Shown: piece by piece, positions 54,680 to 63,157 of the stretch
How positions within the stretch are numbered: the stretch's first letter is position 1
How the letters are laid out: each line of letters opens with the position of its first letter
Origin: Gammaproteobacteria bacterium
GTDB taxonomy: Bacteria; Pseudomonadota; Gammaproteobacteria; UBA6429; Thiohalophilaceae
Assembly: GCA_024275915.1 (NCBI GenBank)
Contig: JAJRYG010000010.1
Location: 62,001 to 126,000, forward strand
Length of the DNA: 64,000 nucleotides
Direction of reading: 5' to 3'
The notes under the pieces: generated by a model
What the model saw: only the letters and a program-made list of their open reading frames with translations
The model's database searches: none
Told to the model about the DNA's origin: nothing
Made by a program: the position numbers and the translations under genes

Positions 54680-55534
54680 TCATTCGACAATGCTGCCCAG
54701 GCGCTGGCCAAACCTTACCGGGGTGCCTTCGCTGATATTTTCTTCCCAGCGAACCCGGTCATGGGCGAAGGCTATAATGACCGTGGATCCCATGTTGAAA
54801 CGGCCCATCTCTTCCCCCGCCTTGAGGCGGATCCCCTTGTCAGAATAATCCCAGCGACGGATTTCCTTTCCTGCCGGCGGGGTGATCACGCCCTGCCAGA
54901 CAGTTTCGATGCTGGCAACGAAAATGGCTCCCACCAGCACCATGGCCATGGGACCACAATCGGTATCGAAAAGGCACACCACCCGTTCATTGCGGGCGAA
55001 CAGCCCCGGTACCCGGCGGGTGGTGACCGGGTTGACACTGAAAAGCTTGCCGGGAACATGGATCACTTCGCGCAGCGTGCCGGCAACCGGCATGTGGATA
55101 CGATGATAATCACGGGGTGAAAGATAGAGGGTGGTAAAGAGGCCATTGTCGAAGGGCCGGCTGGTTTCTGCCCGGCCACCGAGCAGCTGGGTCAATGAGT
55201 AACTTTGCCCCTTGGCCTGGAACACCTGGTCACCGTCGATGTTCCTCGCCTGGCTGACAGTGCCATCCACAGGGCAGAGTACCGCGTCTTCGGCCGTATC
55301 AAGTGGCCTGGCGCCGGGTTTGAGGGCACGGGTGAAGAAACTGTTGAAGTCGGGATAGAGGCGGTAATCACTAACCTGGGCTTCGGCCATGTTGATGTTG
55401 AAGTGGCCGATGAACCAGCGCGTAAAGGCGTTCTTCAGCCATTCCACGCGCAGGCGGGTAAACCGGTTCATCAGGCGGGACAGGGCATGTTGTGGCAACA
55501 GGTATTGCAGCCAGACAAAAAGGGTTTCGGGCAT
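54680..55534 (-). CDS. psd: Phosphatidylserine decarboxylase proenzyme Psd
   Basis: Makes phosphatidylethanolamine from phosphatidylserine at the inner membrane. Its 284 residues match the bacterial form. It is a self-processing pyruvoyl enzyme. The cleavage site reads FNMGSTVI near residue 250, with MGST instead of the common LGST; the Gly-Ser bond and serine are kept, so maturation should still work. Catalytic-region motifs CPVDGTVS and YLSPRDYHRIHMP are present. It lies 39 bases downstream of the PCu(A)C gene on the same strand and may end that transcript. Confidence 0.95.
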   Translation of the reverse strand: MPETLFVWLQYLLPQHALSRLMNRFTRLRVEWLKNAFTRWFIGHFNINMAEAQVSDYRLYPDFNSFFTRALKPGARPLDTAEDAVLCPVDGTVSQARNIDGDQVFQAKGQSYSLTQLLGGRAETSRPFDNGLFTTLYLSPRDYHRIHMPVAGTLREVIHVPGKLFSVNPVTTRRVPGLFARNERVVCLFDTDCGPMAMVLVGAIFVASIETVWQGVITPPAGKEIRRWDYSDKGIRLKAGEEMGRFNMGSTVIIAFAHDRVRWEENISEGTPVRFGQRLGSIVE

Positions 55535-55573
55535 CAGGTTTATCTCAACGGCTATTTACAGAGTCTCAAGCAT

Positions 55574-56023
55574 TCAGTGGTGGGAGTGATCTTGAGTATG
55601 CTGGTCTTTGACCGGCAATTTCAGGCTGATTTTTTCGCCATTGGCCAGCAGCAGGGTAATTCCGATCATGTCACCGCTGTGAAAGGCTTTTTTCGGTTTG
55701 ATCAACATCAGATGGTAACCTCCGGGGTCGAGGCTGACCTTGCCATGGGCCGGGATGGTCAGTTGCTTCAGTTGCTCCATGTGCATCATGCTGTCTTTCA
55801 TGCTCATGCTGTGAATTTCAACCTGTTCGAACATCGGGCTTTGTACCCCGGTGATGGTGATGGGGCTGCTGGTCGGGTTGACCAGATCCAGGTAACCGGC
55901 CATGACCGGGGCAACCGGTGGGGCTTCCGGGACATAGGCCTTTTCGACATGCAGTTCCGAGGCACTGAGCGGCAAACTGAGCAGCAGGGCAAGGGTGAAC
56001 ACGATGATGCTTCTCATGGACAT
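55574..56023 (-). CDS. Periplasmic copper chaperone of the PCu(A)C family
   Basis: A small secreted copper chaperone (149 residues) that delivers Cu(I) to cytochrome oxidase. ATG 56023 follows GGAG at nine bases. The signal peptide IIVFTLALLLSLPLSA is followed by a cupredoxin-like fold. Copper ligands are in the Met/His cluster VEIHSMSMKDSMMHMEQL (near residues 76-93) and the GGYHLML region. A His-rich tail (DQHTQDHSHH) adds further possible copper ligands. It starts four bases after the SCO gene, so the two are co-transcribed, which fits oxidase copper loading. Confidence 0.92.
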   Translation of the reverse strand: MSMRSIIVFTLALLLSLPLSASELHVEKAYVPEAPPVAPVMAGYLDLVNPTSSPITITGVQSPMFEQVEIHSMSMKDSMMHMEQLKQLTIPAHGKVSLDPGGYHLMLIKPKKAFHSGDMIGITLLLANGEKISLKLPVKDQHTQDHSHH

Positions 56024-56027
56024 TGAA

Positions 56028-56690
56028 CTAGTCTCCAAAATGGTTACGTATTTGCTGGAAGTCGGAGGCGATGTTCTCGGCCTCGAAAGGCGGGGACAGC
56101 ACGGCGCGCCAGCGTCCCTCGGGGTCGAGCAGAATGATATGGGCGCTATGGTTGACCACGTAGGCTCCGGTCTTTTCATCCTTGTCTTCAAAACCATAGA
56201 GAATGCCCAACTGATTGGTGAACCTGTCGATTTCGTCGGCCTTGCCGGTGACGCCAATGAACGAAGGGTCGAAGTAGCGGGTATATCGTTTCAGGATATC
56301 CAGGTTGTCCCGATCCGGGTCCACGGAAACGAAATACAGTTTGACCTCGCCATTGTGGTGCGGGATCTTTTTCCAGGCCGATTGCATGATCTTGAGGGTA
56401 ATCGGGCAGACATCCGGGCAATGGGTGTAGCCAAAGAAAATGAAACTCCAGTGTCCCTGCAGGCTGTCCAGGTTGAAAGGCCTGCCATCGTGGTCACTGA
56501 GCTGGAAGTCGTTCTTGAGCACCTTGGGCGGCTCCAGCAGGGTGGCGGCCTTGAGCGGTATGGCAATGGGGGTATCCGGGGACTCGGTGGCGCGGAATTG
56601 GCTCAGGCCGTATCCGGCCGCCAGGCTGATCAGGGCGATAATAATGAGGAAGGGGGTCCGGGAAGCTCCGAGGATGGTTGAACTGTGCAT
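56028..56690 (-). CDS. SCO1/SenC copper chaperone
   Basis: Thioredoxin-fold, membrane-anchored protein that loads the CuA or CuB site of cytochrome oxidase. ATG 56690 is preferred, with AGGGA ten bases upstream; a longer start at 56714 or 56726 is possible. It has an anchor helix (about 12-32), then the CxxxC copper site (THCPDVCP near 90-97) and the distal histidine ligand (VVNHSAHI near 178-185). It is the first gene of SCO1-PCu(A)C(-psd). No oxidase gene is in the window. Confidence 0.93.
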   Translation of the reverse strand: MHSSTILGASRTPFLIIIALISLAAGYGLSQFRATESPDTPIAIPLKAATLLEPPKVLKNDFQLSDHDGRPFNLDSLQGHWSFIFFGYTHCPDVCPITLKIMQSAWKKIPHHNGEVKLYFVSVDPDRDNLDILKRYTRYFDPSFIGVTGKADEIDRFTNQLGILYGFEDKDEKTGAYVVNHSAHIILLDPEGRWRAVLSPPFEAENIASDFQQIRNHFGD

Positions 56691-56788
56691 GGGTTTATTA
56701 TCCCTGATTGTCATGATGGTTGCCATGGATGTTGGCCATAACCTGCACCGGGCACTGGATGAACATACGTTTGCCCTGACCGGTGGGT

Positions 56789-56831
56789 TTGATCAAATCC
56801 CCATATCAGGCTATGGTTGCATAAAACCATA
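56789..56831 (+). promoter_or_regulatory. Promoter and operator-like repeat of the S24 protein gene
   Basis: TTGATC (56789-56794), 17 bases, TATGGT (56812-56817) form a sigma-70 promoter. A perfect seven-base inverted repeat, TATGGTT (56812-56818) and AACCATA (56825-56831), overlaps the -10 and the start site. TTTGATCAAA around the -35 is also palindromic. No classic LexA box (CTGT-N8-ACAG) is visible. Confidence 0.5.
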
Positions 56832-56844
56832 AGGAATTACATCA

Positions 56845-57312
56845 ATGTCCAATGTTAACTATCTGATTCCAAAGAATAACCGTCCGGTCTGGTCCCCCGA
56901 GCTTGAAACCCTCGGTATTGTTGGCGAACAACTGTGTGACATTCCCATGCTGGGCTGGGTGGCGGCCGGTCAACCGGTTGATATCAGTGAAGAAAACGAG
57001 CAGGTCAGTGTACCGGCCAACATGGTGCGCAAGAACAGCTATGCTCTGCGGGTGCGTGGCCATTCCATGATCGACGACAATATCCAGGACGGCGACATCA
57101 TCGTCATCGAAAAGACCGAAACCGCCAGCAATGGCCAGTCGGTGATCGCCATGATCAACGGTGAGACCGTCACGCTGAAAAAATTCTACGTGGAAGCCGA
57201 GGGCATCCGTCTGCAACCGGCCAACCCGGACATGGCACCGATTTACCTGAAAAATGAAGAAGTACAGATCCTCGGGATTGTCACGGGTGTGATTCGAACC
57301 CCTGAGATGTGA
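56845..57312 (+). CDS. S24/LexA-like self-cleaving peptidase without a DNA-binding domain
   Basis: A 155-residue protein with the C-terminal peptidase part of LexA. The catalytic Ser74 is in GHSMIDD and Lys112 in VTLKKFY. A LexA-like cleavage site Ala41-Gly42 is in LGWVAAGQP. Spacing between site, Ser and Lys is close to that of LexA. Only about 34 residues precede this region, so the roughly 70-residue winged helix of LexA is missing. UmuD has a similar headless plan, but no umuC is nearby. It may be a self-cleaving accessory regulator; its target is unknown. The stop overlaps the next gene by four bases. Confidence 0.8.
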   Translation: MSNVNYLIPKNNRPVWSPELETLGIVGEQLCDIPMLGWVAAGQPVDISEENEQVSVPANMVRKNSYALRVRGHSMIDDNIQDGDIIVIEKTETASNGQSVIAMINGETVTLKKFYVEAEGIRLQPANPDMAPIYLKNEEVQILGIVTGVIRTPEM

Positions 57313-57821
57313 AATTCCTCTGCGACGAAATGCTCCAGCGCCTGGGCCGCTGGTTGCGGGCTGCCGGCCATGACACGCTGATCGAATCAGACGGCCGTGA
57401 TGACTACAGCCTGCTGAAACAGGCACAGGAGGAACAGCGGCTGCTCATTACTCGGGACCGGGGCCTGAAAAAGTTTCGCCATGCCGATGGCAATGTCGTG
57501 TTGCTGGAATGCAAAGGTCTGGAAGACTGTGTGGCCGATCTCAGCCATCAACTGGATATCAACTGGTTATACAAGCCCTTCAGCCGCTGCATGGTGTGCA
57601 ATACCCCGCTGACGGATACCAGCGAGGCCCAGAAACAGCGCTTGCCGGAGGATCAAAAAGGCGAACAGGCCGGCGAGAGCTACTACTGCCCGGGTTGTGA
57701 AAAAGTCTACTGGTCCGGCAGTCATGTGCGGCACATGCGCGACAGGCTGACGGACTGGCAGCAGCGCTATGCGACATCCACCCAGTCACGGCCTTCGGCC
57801 GATGGTGGGCCAGTGGTCTGA
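57309..57821 (+). CDS. Mut7-C RNase domain protein with zinc ribbon
   Basis: A 170-residue protein of the Mut7-C family, a PIN-like nuclease fold. Acidic residues expected in the active site are seen in KFLCDEMLQRLGRWLRAAGHD and ITRDRGLKK. The C-terminal half has a zinc ribbon: CMVCNTPL and YYCPGCEKVYW. Translation starts with GTG at 57309, overlapping the S24 stop (GTGA), so the pair is translationally coupled. The natural RNA target is unknown. It is convergent with cbpM. Confidence 0.85.
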   Translation: MKFLCDEMLQRLGRWLRAAGHDTLIESDGRDDYSLLKQAQEEQRLLITRDRGLKKFRHADGNVVLLECKGLEDCVADLSHQLDINWLYKPFSRCMVCNTPLTDTSEAQKQRLPEDQKGEQAGESYYCPGCEKVYWSGSHVRHMRDRLTDWQQRYATSTQSRPSADGGPVV

Positions 57822-57830
57822 GAATACGGC

Positions 57831-58145
57831 TCAGAAACGGTTTTCCAGCAAACGCAGGCGTTCTTGCAGGCGTTCGATTTCTTCCAGCAGTTCGACCGCC
57901 AGTACTGCACCGGGCAGGTTGACGCGCAGATCCTGTTGCAGGTGCAGAACCCTTTCCACCCGTCGCAAACTGGGGCCGGTAAAGCGCCACTGGGACGGCA
58001 CCGGACCGCGGGGTTCCAGCAGGCCTTCATCCACCATGCTCATGATGGTTTCTGCGCGGATGGCGCAGGTCTGGCACAGTTCGGCCAGACTCATTTCGAA
58101 ATTCTCGTCAAGTATTTCAATCATCTCGGTAGACTTCATTTTCAT
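57831..58145 (-). CDS. cbpM: Chaperone modulator CbpM
   Basis: A 104-residue protein of the MerR-like-helix CbpM family that binds the J domain of CbpA and inhibits it. The N-terminal part (LAELCQTCAIRAETIMSMVDEGLLEPRG) is the helix-turn-helix-like fold; a helical C-terminal tail follows (VELLEEIERLQERLRLLE). It lies two bases after cbpA in the usual cbpA-cbpM pair. Confidence 0.9.
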   Translation of the reverse strand: MKMKSTEMIEILDENFEMSLAELCQTCAIRAETIMSMVDEGLLEPRGPVPSQWRFTGPSLRRVERVLHLQQDLRVNLPGAVLAVELLEEIERLQERLRLLENRF

Positions 58146-58147
58146 GG

Positions 58148-59131
58148 TTACACCCCAAGCCGGCTGCGAGGATTAAAGGGCATTTCTTCCGCCATGCGCT
58201 TGTACAGTTCCTTTTGTGCCTCGGTTTCGGCCTTCGGGGTCATGATCTGCAGAACCAGATACTGATCCCCGGCGGGTTTGCCGGGCAGGCCCTTGCCCTT
58301 GAGGCGCAGCTTGCGGCCGGTCTGGGAGCCGGCGGGAATCTTCATTTCCACGGTCCCTCCCAGGGTCGGTACGGAGACACTCGAACCCAACGCCGCTTCC
58401 CATGGGGTAATGGGCAGATCCAGATAGATGTCCTTGCCTTCGACGCGGTAAAGCGGATGGGGTTTGAATTCCACTTCCAGGTACAGATCTCCGGCAGGCG
58501 CATCCCCCATGCCCGGCGCCCCCTGGCCCTTGAGTCGGATGCGCTTGCCACTGGTGATGCCCTTGGGGATCTTGACGTTGAGGGTCTTGTCACGGGTAAT
58601 GACATGACCGGAGGCATCGACTTCGGGAACCCGCAGGGAGATGGCCCGTTCGGTGCCGTTGTACGCATCTTCGAGATCGATGAGCACCTTGGCCCGGTGA
58701 TCTTCGCCTTTCATGTGGAAGCCACGCTGCTGCCCCCCGAAGCCATGGGCACCACCGTGGGAGGCACCATAGCCAGCCCTTCCAGTGCCTCGCTGGCCAA
58801 ACAGGTTCTCAAAAAAGTCACTGAAGCTGGCGGCATCGGCATCGGTAAAGCCACCTCCACTGAATTCAAAACCGGCATCCCAGCCCGGTGGCGGGGTAAA
58901 GTCTTCCCCTCCCTGCCAGCGGCTGCCCAGTTGATCGTAGGCCGCACGTTTTTCCGGATCTTTCAGCACTTCGTAGGCTTCGCCCACTTCCTTGAAACGG
59001 GCTTCGGCATCGGCCTCCTTGCTGACATCGGGGTGGTACTTCCTTGCCAGTTTGCGGTAGGCACGTTTGATTTCATCCTGGGTCGCGTCACGTTTGACGC
59101 CCATGATTTCATAATAGTCTTTATATTTCAT
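58148..59131 (-). CDS. cbpA: DnaJ-class co-chaperone CbpA
   Basis: A 327-residue J-domain protein, co-chaperone of DnaK and nucleoid-associated protein in stationary phase. The J domain (about 1-70) has HPD at 33-35. A Gly/Phe-rich linker (about 75-135) follows, then the two C-terminal substrate-binding domains and dimer region. It has no zinc-finger CxxCxGxG repeats, so it is of the CbpA and not the DnaJ type. Confidence 0.94.
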   Translation of the reverse strand: MKYKDYYEIMGVKRDATQDEIKRAYRKLARKYHPDVSKEADAEARFKEVGEAYEVLKDPEKRAAYDQLGSRWQGGEDFTPPPGWDAGFEFSGGGFTDADAASFSDFFENLFGQRGTGRAGYGASHGGAHGFGGQQRGFHMKGEDHRAKVLIDLEDAYNGTERAISLRVPEVDASGHVITRDKTLNVKIPKGITSGKRIRLKGQGAPGMGDAPAGDLYLEVEFKPHPLYRVEGKDIYLDLPITPWEAALGSSVSVPTLGGTVEMKIPAGSQTGRKLRLKGKGLPGKPAGDQYLVLQIMTPKAETEAQKELYKRMAEEMPFNPRSRLGV

Positions 59132-59273
59132 GTTGGCTCTTGTCGAAGCGTTGGTTTTGCGCTGTCGGAATGATGCCCCTCACGACCTGCCTGGCAGGTA
59201 GGGACGCAGTACTGGGTTTATTGGGGCACGGAGGCAGGCTTTCAAGGCACCCGTGACTCGGGTCCATGACGAT

Positions 59274-60395
59274 TCAGCGGGCTGCCTGCTCTGCTTCGTT
59301 GTTGTCCAGCTCAATGCCTCGGTTCAGCCAGGCCATGAACAGCTCATAGCCCAGCGCCAGGGCAATGGCGCCGACGAACAGGCCGATGATGCCCGACAAC
59401 AGCATGCCGCCGATGGCACCGATGAGGATCACCGGCATGGGGGTATCCATGCCGCGGCCCAGAAGCATGGGTTTGAGAATACCGTCACTGAGGCTGACCA
59501 GCACCCCGTAGACGGCGAAGATCACAGCCGGCGTGGTGTCGGCATAGGTGAACACATAGGCGATGACCGGGCCCAGTATGAGCAGGGGCGGGATCTGGGC
59601 AACGGCGACGATCAACACCAGCAGGGTCCACAGACCCCAGCCGGGCACACCCATGAGGTACATGCCGATGGCGGCCAGCACCGCCTGGATGACGGCAATG
59701 CCAAGCACCCCCTGGGCCACGCTGCGAATGGTGTCACGCGCCAACAGGGTCAGCTGTATGCCATGTTCCGGGGTGGTCAGACGCTGCAGAAACCTGACCG
59801 TGGCCTGGTAGGAGTTTCCGGAGTGGGCCAGCAGGATTCCCGAGATGATGATGGAGATGACGAACATGACGATCGCCCCGCCGGCACCGGTGGCGGCCGA
59901 AATCAGCATCTGACCGGCCTGTTTGAGTTGCGGGGAGTATTCCTTGAGCGTGGCCTGCAGGTTGGTGGAGGCCTGGTGCCAGACCGAATAGAGCTGTTCA
60001 CCGATGAGCGGCAGCTCGGCGATGCTCTTTTTCGGTGGTGGAATGCTCAGCTTGCCCTGGTGCAGTTCGCCGGCCAGAGCCTGGGACGTGTTGATGAGGG
60101 AATCGGAGATGATCACCGTGGGTGTGATCAGCATGGCCAGGGTCAGCAGGGTATAGACGATGGCAGCCACATTCTTGCGTCCGCCCAGCAGAGCCTGCAG
60201 CTTCACGTACAGGGGATAGATGGCCACGGCGATGATGGCGCCCCAGATGACCGGCATGAAAAACGGTGAAATGATCAGGTAGCACCAGTAGACCAGGAAA
60301 CCGATCAGGGCCAGTCGAATCGACGCCTCCATGGTGCGGCTGATATAGAGGGTTTCTTCCTGCTGTTCTTGCTGCTGTTCTTGGGACGGGGACAT
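59274..60395 (-). CDS. AI-2E family transporter (UPF0118/PerM-like)
   Basis: A 373-residue inner-membrane protein with about eight hydrophobic segments. The N-terminal tail is Gln/Glu-rich and soluble (SPSQEQQQEQQEETLY). The family includes exporters of autoinducer-2 and Na+/H+ antiporters, so the substrate is open. The C-terminal conserved part (VYGVLVSLSDGILKPMLLGRGMDTPMPVILIGAIGG) is typical. It is a single gene between cbpA and chemoreceptor 3. Confidence 0.88.
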   Translation of the reverse strand: MSPSQEQQQEQQEETLYISRTMEASIRLALIGFLVYWCYLIISPFFMPVIWGAIIAVAIYPLYVKLQALLGGRKNVAAIVYTLLTLAMLITPTVIISDSLINTSQALAGELHQGKLSIPPPKKSIAELPLIGEQLYSVWHQASTNLQATLKEYSPQLKQAGQMLISAATGAGGAIVMFVISIIISGILLAHSGNSYQATVRFLQRLTTPEHGIQLTLLARDTIRSVAQGVLGIAVIQAVLAAIGMYLMGVPGWGLWTLLVLIVAVAQIPPLLILGPVIAYVFTYADTTPAVIFAVYGVLVSLSDGILKPMLLGRGMDTPMPVILIGAIGGMLLSGIIGLFVGAIALALGYELFMAWLNRGIELDNNEAEQAAR

Positions 60396-60559
60396 CGGGG
60401 CATTCTCCAGGCAAATGGGATGTTATTGTTCTGTTGGCCGATTATGGGTGAAATGCCAGAGGGAATAAAGCACCACGGGAATCGTGGATTCGTGGCCCCG
60501 AGGCAGGGCGGTGAGGGGATGGCACACGTCCCTGTGCCTGGATACGCAGAAGAGCGAAG

Positions 60560-62470
60560 TCAGATTTTGAACTGGGAGACCAGTTTCTGCAGCTCGGCCG
60601 AGAGTTCGGCCAGTTCGTCACTGGCCAGGGAGATCTGCTGGGCACCTTCGGCGGTCTGGTGAACCACGTCATTGATATTGGTGATATTGCGATTGATTTC
60701 TTCGGCCACGGCGCCCTGTTCCTCGGCGGCACTGGCGATCTGGATATTCATGTCGGTAATGCTGTTGACCGCCTGGCTGATCGATTGCAGTGACTTGCCG
60801 GCTTCATCGGCATGACTGACACTTTGCTGGGCTTTTTCGGTGCTGCTGTGCATGGCCGAGACCGCATCCCGCGAACCGGCCTGCAGGCGTTCAATCATCT
60901 GCTGGATTTCTTCGGTTGACTTCTGGGTACGACTGGCCAGGGTGCGAACCTCGTCGGCGACTACCGCAAAGCCACGGCCCTGTTCACCGGCACGGGCCGC
61001 TTCAATGGCCGCATTCAGTGCCAGCAGGTTGGTCTGCTCGGCAATCCCGCGGATCACGTCGAGCACCGAGCCGATGTTTTCCGATTCATCTTCCAGTTGC
61101 TTGATGACATTCGAGGCGCTGTCGATTTCACTGGCCAGGGTATTGATGGAGCTCACCACCCGGTTGACGACTTCCTGGCCATTGGCTGTTTCGTCATTGG
61201 CGCTTCTGGCCGAGTGAGCGGCATCGGCAGCATGACGAGCCACTTCCTGAACCGTTGCCGTCATTTCATTCATGGCGGTGGCCACCTGCTCGGTTTCACT
61301 TTGCTGCTGGCGAACACCCTCGGTGGTGATGCGGGTAATGTTGGTCATTCTTTCTGCCGAGGAGGCCAATTGGGTGGTGGAGCCGGCCACGCGGCTGACC
61401 ATATCATGCACTTTTTTGGCAAAACGGTTGAAGGCCGCGGAGAGATGGGAGATCTCATCCTTGCCTTCCTCGCTCAGACGCCGGGTCAGATCACCTTCAC
61501 CTTCGGCAATGTCATCCATGGCGTCGGCAGTGGAGCGAATGGGCTGGCTGATGCTGCGACCAATCAATCCGGCAATGACCAGCCCCACCAGCAATGCAAC
61601 GATGCCGATGAGCAGAATGGAATACTGGATCTGGTTGAGGGAGGCCACGTAGTGACTGCGATCCATGGCGATTTCCAGGACGCCGATGGGTTTGCCGGAA
61701 AAGTCATTCACGGCACGAAGATAAACCGAGACCGGAGTCCCATTGACTTCATCCTGAAAACTGACGGCATTACCATTGATGGCGCGCGACATTTCTTCAT
61801 CACTGCTGAGGCGGGTTTCTCCCAGGGTGCTGGCAAACAGCTGGTATGCGCCGTCACGGGCCACGTACAGGGCGATGTCGACATTGAATTTTTTCTTGAA
61901 GGCATCGAAGAAGGGTTGGCCGAACGACATGCCCATTTCCAGCGAACCGATGTGTTTGCCCTGGTATTCGACAGGCACCAGACCGCGGATGCCAAGACCG
62001 GCAACACCCTTTTCAAGTCCCTTTACCGGGGATTTGTTCCTGTTGACCTGTAAAACGGTTTTCCTGAAACCGGACAGATCATCCCCGAACTTGGCCGGTT
62101 TATGCACGCGCAAAAACGAAGTGGCCGGTGGCGTATGGAACTGGAACTGCCGGACTGCGTATTTTTCTTTCAAGGTCTTGAATCCGGGCACCAGTCGGTC
62201 GGCAAGGGCCTGCCGGTCTTTTTCGGCAAAGGCCTTCTGTATTTCTGGCATGGTGGCGAGCATGTAGCTCATGGCTTGGGCGAGCTGGCCCTTGGAGTCG
62301 ATTTCGGCCATGGCGCTTTCATACAGGCCCTGTAATTCCCGCAGCTCCGCCTCGCGGACGACACCGGCGACCTGTTTGAGAACCAGTGGAATTACGATGA
62401 CCAGGACCAGGACCAGGACCAGGGCGAAGCCTGCGGAGATACGGGTACCAATTTTGAAATTGCGAAACAT
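60560..62470 (-). CDS. Methyl-accepting chemotaxis protein with a Cache-type sensor
   Basis: A 636-residue chemoreceptor. TM1 lies near 12-33 and a periplasmic sensor near 34-280. The sensor has the pattern [22 protein letters not shown] and [19 protein letters not shown], which fits a dCache_3-like domain. TM2 is near 284-306. HAMP and the signalling hairpin follow, with the tip [20 protein letters not shown] near 478-497. The ligand is unknown. It is monocistronic behind an excellent sigma-28-type promoter on the minus strand. Confidence 0.93.
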   Translation of the reverse strand: MFRNFKIGTRISAGFALVLVLVLVIVIPLVLKQVAGVVREAELRELQGLYESAMAEIDSKGQLAQAMSYMLATMPEIQKAFAEKDRQALADRLVPGFKTLKEKYAVRQFQFHTPPATSFLRVHKPAKFGDDLSGFRKTVLQVNRNKSPVKGLEKGVAGLGIRGLVPVEYQGKHIGSLEMGMSFGQPFFDAFKKKFNVDIALYVARDGAYQLFASTLGETRLSSDEEMSRAINGNAVSFQDEVNGTPVSVYLRAVNDFSGKPIGVLEIAMDRSHYVASLNQIQYSILLIGIVALLVGLVIAGLIGRSISQPIRSTADAMDDIAEGEGDLTRRLSEEGKDEISHLSAAFNRFAKKVHDMVSRVAGSTTQLASSAERMTNITRITTEGVRQQQSETEQVATAMNEMTATVQEVARHAADAAHSARSANDETANGQEVVNRVVSSINTLASEIDSASNVIKQLEDESENIGSVLDVIRGIAEQTNLLALNAAIEAARAGEQGRGFAVVADEVRTLASRTQKSTEEIQQMIERLQAGSRDAVSAMHSSTEKAQQSVSHADEAGKSLQSISQAVNSITDMNIQIASAAEEQGAVAEEINRNITNINDVVHQTAEGAQQISLASDELAELSAELQKLVSQFKI

Positions 62471-62542
62471 GGAACGACTCCAGTGTTATTTAGTGGTTGA
62501 TGCGTTTTTCAGAGGCTCGTGCAGGGTGAATCTGTGGAATAT

Positions 62543-62569
62543 TTATCGGCGCAGGTGGTGAATACTTGA
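62543..62569 (-). promoter_or_regulatory. Sigma-28 (FliA) type promoter of chemoreceptor 3
   Basis: On the minus strand: TCAAGTAT, 11 bases, GCCGATAA. The -10 is a perfect sigma-28 match, the -35 agrees at six of eight positions, and the spacing is exact. It ends 72 bases before the start codon of the chemoreceptor. Confidence 0.82.
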
Positions 62570-62669
62570 GTAGATGCGAGGAGATGGCATTGTTCGGCTA
62601 TCAGTACGCCAGGCGGGCAGGCATCACCATGCGGTGGCCGGCAAGTCATTGAAAACCAAAGGGCCAGCG

Positions 62670-62790
62670 GGCTGTTGGAAAAGGCCTCACTGACCCTTTT
62701 CAACCCCGGGACGCCGAAAATGGCACAGCATCCCACCGCCGCACACAGGCTGCCAGACCTCCGGTGTGTTCCTTTCCGGTTGCGCAGCCG
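62670..62790. repeat. Repeat family C, degenerate copy
   Basis: CTGTTGGAAAAGG and CCCTTTTCAAC form a hairpin, followed by GAAAATGGC, a CCGCACACAGGCTG block and CGGTG. The same blocks appear in the same order in the fuller copy at 62964-63130. Confidence 0.6.
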
Positions 62791-62963
62791 AGAAGGGGTT
62801 TTTCGATGGCCGGGCAAAAGAAAAGGCTGGGGACGATGCATTTTCAGCCCTGAAACCGTCGGCAATACCGGTTGAAGGCGTTCAAATAAAAGGCATATAG
62901 TTGGTGAGCAGCAGGCAAGGCCGGCGCGTCCTGGCTTCGGGGATCATTGGCGCGTTGATGGCC

Positions 62964-63130
62964 TAACAGGATGTTGAAAAAGCCCTTCCCTGGCCTTTTT
63001 CAACTCGGGAACGGCAAACGCGGTTTGCCGTTCCCTCACATTTTCAATGACTTGTGGTCATTGAAAATGGCGGTGCGTCCCTGCACCGCACACAGGCTGT
63101 CGAATAACGGTGTTTTTCAACAGCCTGTTA
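62964..63130. repeat. Repeat family C, complete element with nested palindromes
   Basis: A 167-base element. Its ends, TAACAGGATGTTGAAAAA and the complement of TTTTTCAACAGCCTGTTA, pair over 18 bases with one mismatch. Inside are three further hairpins: GTTGAAAAAG/CTTTTTCAAC-type near 62972-63004, GGAACGGCAAAC/GTTTGCCGTTCC, and ATTTTCAATGAC/GTCATTGAAAAT. It ends 27 bases before the Na/Pi gene, so it may affect its transcription. It has no frame coding for a transposase. The remaining gap 62791-62963 holds nothing I can name. Confidence 0.8.
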
Positions 63131-63157
63131 ACCACAAACCACAGCAGGAAAAAAACA

